From the NCBI GenBank assembly GCA_021800575.1, contig JAJYYW010000021.1:1-10307 (forward strand): a stretch of 10,307 nt of DNA. Reading direction: 5' to 3'. The notes below the pieces were generated by a model. It ran no database searches and was not told the DNA's origin. It saw only the letters and a program-made list of their open reading frames with translations. Source of the stretch: a bacterium. Lineage in GTDB: Bacteria > JAMCPX01. Positions 5,935 to 10,307 of this stretch are shown here, piece by piece. Within the stretch, counting starts at the first letter, position 1, and every line of letters begins with the position of its first letter. Both the position numbers and the translations under genes were made by a program.

Positions 5935-7431
5935 ATGGCCTCGCTGACCTACACATACAAAGGCGACCAGGGCGAGACAGTATACACGATAGAGAAGGAA
6001 ACCGTCAGTGCAGGGAGGCTCCCCTCCAACGATATCGCCGTTCTCGATCCGGGCGTTTCCAGGAACCACTTCCTTATTCAGCGGGAGCAGGATGGATACT
6101 ACCTGACAGACAACGAGAGTTCGAACGGAACGCTCCTCAACGGAGAACGGATCGAAACCCGGGTCAGACTCCACGACCAGGACCGGATAATGGCGGGCAG
6201 CATGGTTTTTGTGTTTCACGACGACGGACTCGCGACCATCAAGGAGGTTTCCTCGCAGGAACTCGACGCCATCGCGGCCTCCCCGTCGCTTCTCAAGAAT
6301 GTGTACTTTGACATAATTCTCTCCGCCGCACGCGAGACTATCTATGCAACCGACCGCAGCGGCTTTCCGGCACGGATCATTACAATGGTGTGCGACGCCA
6401 TCAAGGCAGAGTACGGGGCCGTCCTGATCGCGAATGAGAAGACCGGTGAACTGGAACTCATCGCCGCCAGCCGCCCGCACGGGCCCGGCGTCAGAGGCAT
6501 CAGCTCGGCCATCCTGGATCGTTCCATAAAGAACAGGGCAGGCCTGCTGGTCAAAAATGCCGGTATCGATAACAGGTTTGCCAACGACCGCACCATTCAG
6601 AACATGGGCATCAATACCGCGCTGTGTGCGCCCATCTGGGAAAAGGAGTTCATCTACGGGGCGCTGTATGCGGACCGCAGGCTTGACCGGACACCATTCA
6701 ACGAAGAACACCTGAACTTCGTGACCATCATGGCGAACCTCCTTGCGCTGCATATTGCACACGACCGGTTAACGCGGCAAATAGCGGATGAACGGAACAT
6801 CGCGGACCAGATAAAGAGGTTCGTGCCGATCGAGGCAGTCGCGGGCCTGCTGGACATGATCAAAAACAGCCCCTCCGAGATGTGGAACATCCAGGCCACC
6901 GAAAGGACCACGGTCATGTTCGCGGATATCGTGGGGTTCACGTCGCTCACGGAAAAAAACGAACCCGGGGAAATAGCAAAGCTTCTCCGGGCATTCTTCG
7001 ATCAGGCAACAACCATCGTCCTGAAGAACGGCGGCTCTGTGAACAAGTTTCTCGGTGACGGCTTCATGGCCGTGTTCGGCACTCCCCTTTCCCACCCTGA
7101 CGATCCGGACCGGGCGATACGTTCGGCCCGGCAGTTGCTTGCATGGATAAAGACCGGTAACACCGGGATACCCGTTTCCCTGAGGATAGGTATCGATACT
7201 GGCCCGGTGACCGGCATCATGGTGGGCTCCGCACAGCGGCTCGAGTATACCATCATCGGCGATTGCGTAAATGCGGCTGCCCGTCTGCAGGCGAGGGCGG
7301 ATGCCGACCAGATCCTCATTTCGAGTGAAACAAACAGCTCTATTCAATCGACGCTCCCGACAAAACTGGTGGGCGAAATAACGGTCAGGGGCAAAGAAAA
7401 ACAGATCAGGGTGTACGAGGTACTCTATTAA
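5935..7431 (+). CDS. FHA-GAF-class III adenylate/guanylate cyclase
   Basis: This 498-residue soluble signalling enzyme should make cyclic nucleotide, most likely cAMP, from nucleoside triphosphate. An FHA domain (about 20-95) keeps the phospho-threonine-binding residues: GR at 27-28, SRNH at 42-45, and SSNGT with NG at 62-70. A GAF domain (about 121-278) may bind a small ligand. A short linker leads to the cyclase domain (about 322-498). Its metal-binding aspartates are D331 (FADIVGFT) and D375 (KFLGDGF); the adenine-selecting Lys is K371; Thr439 (EYTIIGD) is the second purine contact; and N446 and R450 (VNAAAR) are the transition-state pair. All catalytic residues are present, so it should be active. 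Thr in place of Asp at the purine position is typical of class IIIb enzymes. It lies 8 bp after the pentapeptide gene with no visible ribosome-binding site, suggesting coupled translation. Confidence 0.93.
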   Translation: MASLTYTYKGDQGETVYTIEKETVSAGRLPSNDIAVLDPGVSRNHFLIQREQDGYYLTDNESSNGTLLNGERIETRVRLHDQDRIMAGSMVFVFHDDGLATIKEVSSQELDAIAASPSLLKNVYFDIILSAARETIYATDRSGFPARIITMVCDAIKAEYGAVLIANEKTGELELIAASRPHGPGVRGISSAILDRSIKNRAGLLVKNAGIDNRFANDRTIQNMGINTALCAPIWEKEFIYGALYADRRLDRTPFNEEHLNFVTIMANLLALHIAHDRLTRQIADERNIADQIKRFVPIEAVAGLLDMIKNSPSEMWNIQATERTTVMFADIVGFTSLTEKNEPGEIAKLLRAFFDQATTIVLKNGGSVNKFLGDGFMAVFGTPLSHPDDPDRAIRSARQLLAWIKTGNTGIPVSLRIGIDTGPVTGIMVGSAQRLEYTIIGDCVNAAARLQARADADQILISSETNSSIQSTLPTKLVGEITVRGKEKQIRVYEVLY

Positions 7432-7436
7432 TCCGA

Positions 7437-8651
7437 TCAATGTGGCGAAACGTTGAGCGTTTTATTGTTCTGTTGCAGTCCGTGGTCGCTCAGCATCTGG
7501 CCTTCCGTGGATGTGTCGATTTCCTGTATTAATGCGGACACAAAATCATACGCAAGCATCACGGCGCCGGGCTGGACATTCTCAAAGACATCGGTTTTCC
7601 AATGCCAGTTCGGCAGGAGGCCCTCCCGATCGAACGCCATGATACTCACGGCCCGGTACCCCCGGGCAAGCGGCACGAGGGCATCCGTCGACATGGCCGT
7701 AAATACCCCCGGCCTTACCCGATCGAACCTCGTTTGCCTGAGCCGGTCTGCAAGGGCAACCATTTCGTGATCCGCTGCGTACTTCTTGATCATGCCTTCC
7801 TCCACGATGTACACGACGTCCCCCGCGCCGCAGCTGTCAATATTGATGATACGGGCGCTGCTGCACAGACGCGGGTGTTTCTTCACGAACGATTCCATGC
7901 CCACCATGCCGACCTCCTCGGCCCCGGTCGCAACAAGAAAGAGGTCCGCAGATGCAAGCGGTTCCCGGCTGCATTTCTCAGCAATACCCAGCAGGACACC
8001 GACCCCGGATGCGTTATCGTTTGCGCCGTGCGTAAACTCTCCACGCAGCTCACGGTGCAGCAAGAGGACAATCGTGACCAGAGGATCGATCGCCAGGGCA
8101 ACGACGAGGACCTTCAGCCATGCCGCGCGGGTGATCCAGTACATCGCCGTGAGGATAAACATTGAAAAAAGGGATATGACAAGGCCGATAAAGGTATTCC
8201 TGAACCCCCTGACAAACTTCGGCGAAAACATGATACCCGACCGTGACGAGTCGTAATGCGCGGTCACGATGATTGTGCGACCGGGCCCGTTTTCCGCGGG
8301 AAGATGACCGACGACGTTGCATGACATCTTCTTGGGCAGGAGGGACCCGACCAGTTCAAACGACGTATTCTCGAGAAAGAACATTGCAGCACCGGCGCCG
8401 GTCGCAATGATTGCGGCGACCGGGTAGTGCAGCAGCAACAAGAACGCACCCGCCACACTGAGAAGGAAGATCGCGATATAGGGGTAAGAAAAGGACGTGA
8501 TAGTTCTAAACTCCTCCACGGAACATGGTATACCCATGCCGGTAAACACCTCGCGGATGTAATCCCGGGCCCGGTATTCTCCCTCTGTGGCAGTCCCCCG
8601 TTTCCCTATTTTTACGGAAAGGTTATAGATATGATCCATAATGGGAGTCAT
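7437..8651 (-). CDS. Membrane-embedded M28-family zinc metallopeptidase
   Basis: This encodes an M28-type aminopeptidase-like protein of 404 residues counted from the ATG at 8651. All expected di-zinc ligands are seen: His132 (VTAHYDSS), Asp212 (GANDNASG), Glu245/Glu246 (TGAEEVG), Asp272 (INIDS), and His350 (NWHWKTD). Four hydrophobic segments are present, at about residues 56-76, 77-95, 152-173 and 176-199. The last two lie between the first and second zinc ligands, so a membrane hairpin interrupts the peptidase fold. The frame remains open upstream to a GTG at 8693, and an ATG at 8639 also exists. None has a good ribosome-binding site, so the start is uncertain. The gene converges with the cyclase gene, only 5 bp apart. 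It probably cleaves N-terminal residues of peptides; the substrate is unknown. Confidence 0.88.
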   Translation of the reverse strand: MTPIMDHIYNLSVKIGKRGTATEGEYRARDYIREVFTGMGIPCSVEEFRTITSFSYPYIAIFLLSVAGAFLLLLHYPVAAIIATGAGAAMFFLENTSFELVGSLLPKKMSCNVVGHLPAENGPGRTIIVTAHYDSSRSGIMFSPKFVRGFRNTFIGLVISLFSMFILTAMYWITRAAWLKVLVVALAIDPLVTIVLLLHRELRGEFTHGANDNASGVGVLLGIAEKCSREPLASADLFLVATGAEEVGMVGMESFVKKHPRLCSSARIINIDSCGAGDVVYIVEEGMIKKYAADHEMVALADRLRQTRFDRVRPGVFTAMSTDALVPLARGYRAVSIMAFDREGLLPNWHWKTDVFENVQPGAVMLAYDFVSALIQEIDTSTEGQMLSDHGLQQNNKTLNVSPH

Positions 8652-8837
8652 GCTGAAAAAAATAGCATACTCGCCGGTGGTTGTCCATGACACACACGGA
8701 TGGGAGGATACTGCTCTGTGACGCGGGTTCTTCCCTCAATCCATAGATTTCAACCTGTTACACGCGCACCAGTTCCGGTGTTATCATCCCTCTCAGGTGC
8801 AGGGTAGAAGGGTGCATAGTCCGGAACCCGGCCCCCG
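8652..8837. other. Intergenic gap between M28 and Nudix genes
   Basis: These 186 bp hold no convincing gene, promoter or terminator. The only structure seen is the separated inverted repeat at 8772-8827. The first 42 bp next to the M28 gene stay open in its frame and could be coding if the GTG at 8693 is the true start. Confidence 0.5.
8772..8827. repeat. Short separated inverted repeat
   Basis: GTTCCGG at 8772-8778 and CCGGAAC at 8821-8827 are exact reverse complements, separated by 42 nt. The interval contains an AGGTGCAGGG/AGGGTGCA near-repeat. There is no following U-tract on either strand, so it is not a standard terminator. It may be chance. Confidence 0.35.
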
Positions 8838-9410
8838 TTACAGGGATGTATCCTTGACGATGTCTACGAGCGTCCTGATAAACCGGCAGGTCAGCCCCCA
8901 TATGATCCGGTCATGATAGTTGTACCCGTCGACGGTCAGTGCATTGTCCCTGATCATAACCTGTTGGGGCGTATAGTTTAACTCATCCATGAAAAAATCG
9001 AACGGTACGGTAAACACTTCTTTCACCTCGGACGCCTGGAGCTTGAACACCGGCTTTGTTTTCAGCAGTGCGGCGTACGGGGTCACGATATACTTACTGA
9101 TGGGCACCGAATCATCGTGGAACCTGCCGATGATCTCGATGTACCGTTTCTCGATGCCAATCTCTTCTTTTGTTTCCCGCAGGGCTGTCTGCACCGTGGT
9201 CTCCTTCTCTTCAACGGTTCCACCGGGAAATGAAATCTGGTCCGAATGATAGCCTATACCCTGCGCCTTCCTGGTGAGAATCAGCTCCGTATCCCCGGAC
9301 GTCGTGGCAAACAGGGCGAGCACGGCGGCTTTCTTCATCCGGTCAGAATAGAGCTCCCTCGGTTTCAGATATTTGAGTTTTTCCCGTAATATCGCGGTAT
9401 AATCAATCAC
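8838..9410 (-). CDS. Nudix hydrolase, CoA pyrophosphatase type
   Basis: This 190-residue protein belongs to the Nudix branch that cleaves CoA and acyl-CoA to 3',5'-ADP and phosphopantetheine derivatives (the NudL/NUDT7-like group). Residues 42-64 carry the CoA-type signature upstream of the Nudix box: LILTRKAQ, then YHSDQISFPGG. The Nudix box GX5EX7REUXEEXGU runs from G64 to I86, with the metal ligands in RETKEE (R78, E79, E82, E83); the Thr at the U position is usual in this subgroup. The GTG start at 9410 overlaps the thiolase stop in a GTGA, with no clear ribosome-binding site, so it is probably made by reinitiation. Coupling to a thiolase fits a role in CoA or acyl-CoA turnover. The CoA specificity is inferred from the signature, not proven. 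Confidence 0.9.
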   Translation of the reverse strand: MIDYTAILREKLKYLKPRELYSDRMKKAAVLALFATTSGDTELILTRKAQGIGYHSDQISFPGGTVEEKETTVQTALRETKEEIGIEKRYIEIIGRFHDDSVPISKYIVTPYAALLKTKPVFKLQASEVKEVFTVPFDFFMDELNYTPQQVMIRDNALTVDGYNYHDRIIWGLTCRFIRTLVDIVKDTSL

Positions 9411-10307
9411 ATTCGTTCAACTATCAGCGCAACGGCCTCGCCCCCTCCAATGCAGAGGGTGACCAGTCCGGTCGATTTGTTCGTGTCCCGCAGAGCATGG
9501 AGAAGCGTCACCAGCAGGCGTGTGCCCGACGCACCGATCGGATGCCCTATGGAAACAGCGCCGCCCCGCACATTCACCGTTGCAGGGTCCAGGCCAAGCT
9601 GATCCATGGTGACCATGGTGACAACTGAAAACGCCTCGTTGATCTCGTAGAGATCGATATCCTTCGGTGTCATTCCTGCTTTGGCGACGGCTTTCCTGAT
9701 CGCATCCACGGGCGCCGTGGTAAACCATTCAGGGGCCTTTGCCGCCTGTGCTGAAGTGATGATCCGTGCTAACGGCTTTGCTCCGAGTTCCCGCGCATAC
9801 TCCTCGTCAACAACGACGACCGCGGCGGCGCCGTCGCTGATCGACGACGCATTAGCAGCCGTTATCGTACCGTCCTTGATAAAGGCGGGCTTCAGGAGGG
9901 GTATCTTCGCAAAATCCACCTTCGCGGGCTCTTCGTCCTGATCGATCACCGCTGTACCCTTTTTCCCGGCCACTTCAACACCGATGATCTCGCTGCGGAA
10001 CAGACCCTCACCCGCTGCCTTCTGCGATCGTTTATAACTCTGCGCTGCAAACGCGTCCTGCGCCTCCCGGGTATACTTGTATTCCCGGGCACACAGCTCG
10101 GCCGCATTCCCCATGTGAAAATTGCTGTACGGATCCCACAGCCCATCCCATATCATGGAATCAATCAGACTGCCGTTGCCCATCCGGTAACCGGACCGTG
10201 CCTTCTCGAGGAAATACGGTGCACTGCTCATGTTCTCCATGCCGCCGGCGACCAGCATTCTCGCATCGCCTGCACGCAGCATCTGGTCCGCTATCATCAC
10301 GGACTTG
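9407..10307 (-). CDS. Thiolase (acetyl-CoA C-acyltransferase), C-terminal three quarters, runs off right edge
   Basis: This thiolase condenses two acetyl-CoA or cleaves 3-ketoacyl-CoA. The visible 300 residues begin at KSVMIADQ, just after the point where the nucleophilic cysteine motif (CGSGLK in the family) should lie, so that residue is outside the window. The remaining family landmarks are present: GGMENMSSAPY near the start, NASSISDGAAAVV, the NEAF loop, GGAVSIGHPIGASG with the catalytic His, and CIGGGE near the C-terminus with the second catalytic Cys. It ends ERM, and its stop overlaps the Nudix start by 4 bp. Whether it is a biosynthetic acetoacetyl-CoA thiolase or a degradative 3-ketoacyl-CoA thiolase cannot be told from this fragment; the sequence style favours acetyl-CoA acetyltransferase. 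Nothing suggests that it is broken. Confidence 0.93.
   Translation of the reverse strand, partial: KSVMIADQMLRAGDARMLVAGGMENMSSAPYFLEKARSGYRMGNGSLIDSMIWDGLWDPYSNFHMGNAAELCAREYKYTREAQDAFAAQSYKRSQKAAGEGLFRSEIIGVEVAGKKGTAVIDQDEEPAKVDFAKIPLLKPAFIKDGTITAANASSISDGAAAVVVVDEEYARELGAKPLARIITSAQAAKAPEWFTTAPVDAIRKAVAKAGMTPKDIDLYEINEAFSVVTMVTMDQLGLDPATVNVRGGAVSIGHPIGASGTRLLVTLLHALRDTNKSTGLVTLCIGGGEAVALIVERM

Noticed and set aside
5820..6311. A plus-strand frame of 163 codons bridging the pentapeptide and cyclase genes.
   Set aside because: It overlaps both genes in another frame, and its product is Arg/Pro-rich without any domain, typical of a shadow frame.
5905..6762. A 285-codon open frame antisense to the FHA-GAF region of the cyclase gene.
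   Set aside because: The plus-strand frame has complete FHA and GAF motifs; the antisense product shows no domain or ribosome-binding site.
7448..7465. AAACG/CGTTT hairpin followed by a short T-rich stretch near the convergent gene ends.
   Set aside because: The stem is only 5 bp with two GC pairs and lies within the M28 coding end; too weak to call a terminator.
7602..8165. Plus-strand frames of 156-187 codons opposite the M28 gene.
   Set aside because: The M28 frame carries all zinc ligands; the opposite frames are compositionally odd and have no motif.
8790..8816. CTCTCAGG followed by purine-rich sequence, recalling the 3' part of a glycine riboswitch.
   Set aside because: The other conserved parts of that aptamer are absent, and on that strand there is no downstream gene to regulate.

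Overview
The window comes from a Gram-negative (diderm) bacterium. It encodes an outer-membrane beta-barrel, a lipoprotein whose +2 residue suits outer-membrane retention, and a polysaccharide-export (OPX/Wza) protein. By eye the base composition is moderately GC-rich, and the envelope operon looks a little less GC-rich than the rest. The gene mix would fit Nitrospirota or a deltaproteobacterial lineage, but that is a weak guess: no rRNA or other marker gene is present.

Layout. (1) Positions 1-4258, minus strand: a tightly packed five-gene envelope operon read from right to left. It holds a secreted protein of unknown function with what look like two beta-sandwich modules, a small secreted CsgG/LpoB-like protein, a lipoprotein joining a second CsgG/LpoB-like domain to a LytR_C-type domain through a Pro/Gln linker, a BBP2-type outer-membrane beta-barrel, and the start of an OPX/Wza protein that runs off the left edge. 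Junctions are 6 bp apart, 4 bp overlapping, 17 bp apart and about 17 bp overlapping, so the genes are very probably one transcript. (2) Positions 4259-4465: a divergent intergenic region with a perfect 6-2-6 palindrome and several candidate promoters. (3) Positions 4466-7431, plus strand: a two-gene operon. The first gene is a very long pentapeptide-repeat protein with a zinc ribbon and three C-terminal membrane helices; the second is an FHA-GAF-class III nucleotide cyclase. (4) Positions 7437-10307, minus strand: a membrane-embedded M28 metallopeptidase, then, upstream of it, a Nudix CoA pyrophosphatase coupled to a thiolase that runs off the right edge without its nucleophilic cysteine region.

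How they may work together. The left operon looks like the outer-membrane end of an exopolysaccharide (or related polymer) export machine. The barrel and OPX protein would form the conduit, and the CsgG/LpoB-like and LytR_C-type proteins would be periplasmic or outer-membrane accessory factors. The divergent operon looks like a signalling pair: a membrane-anchored beta-helix scaffold beside a cyclase that senses through FHA (phospho-threonine) and GAF inputs. Whether it controls the export operon is speculation based on divergence alone. The thiolase and CoA pyrophosphatase are ordinary acyl-CoA/CoA metabolism.

The most unusual items are the 69-repeat, unbroken pentapeptide helix fused to a zinc ribbon and membrane domain, the CsgG-like plus LytR_C lipoprotein, and the uncharacterised secreted protein that leads the export operon.
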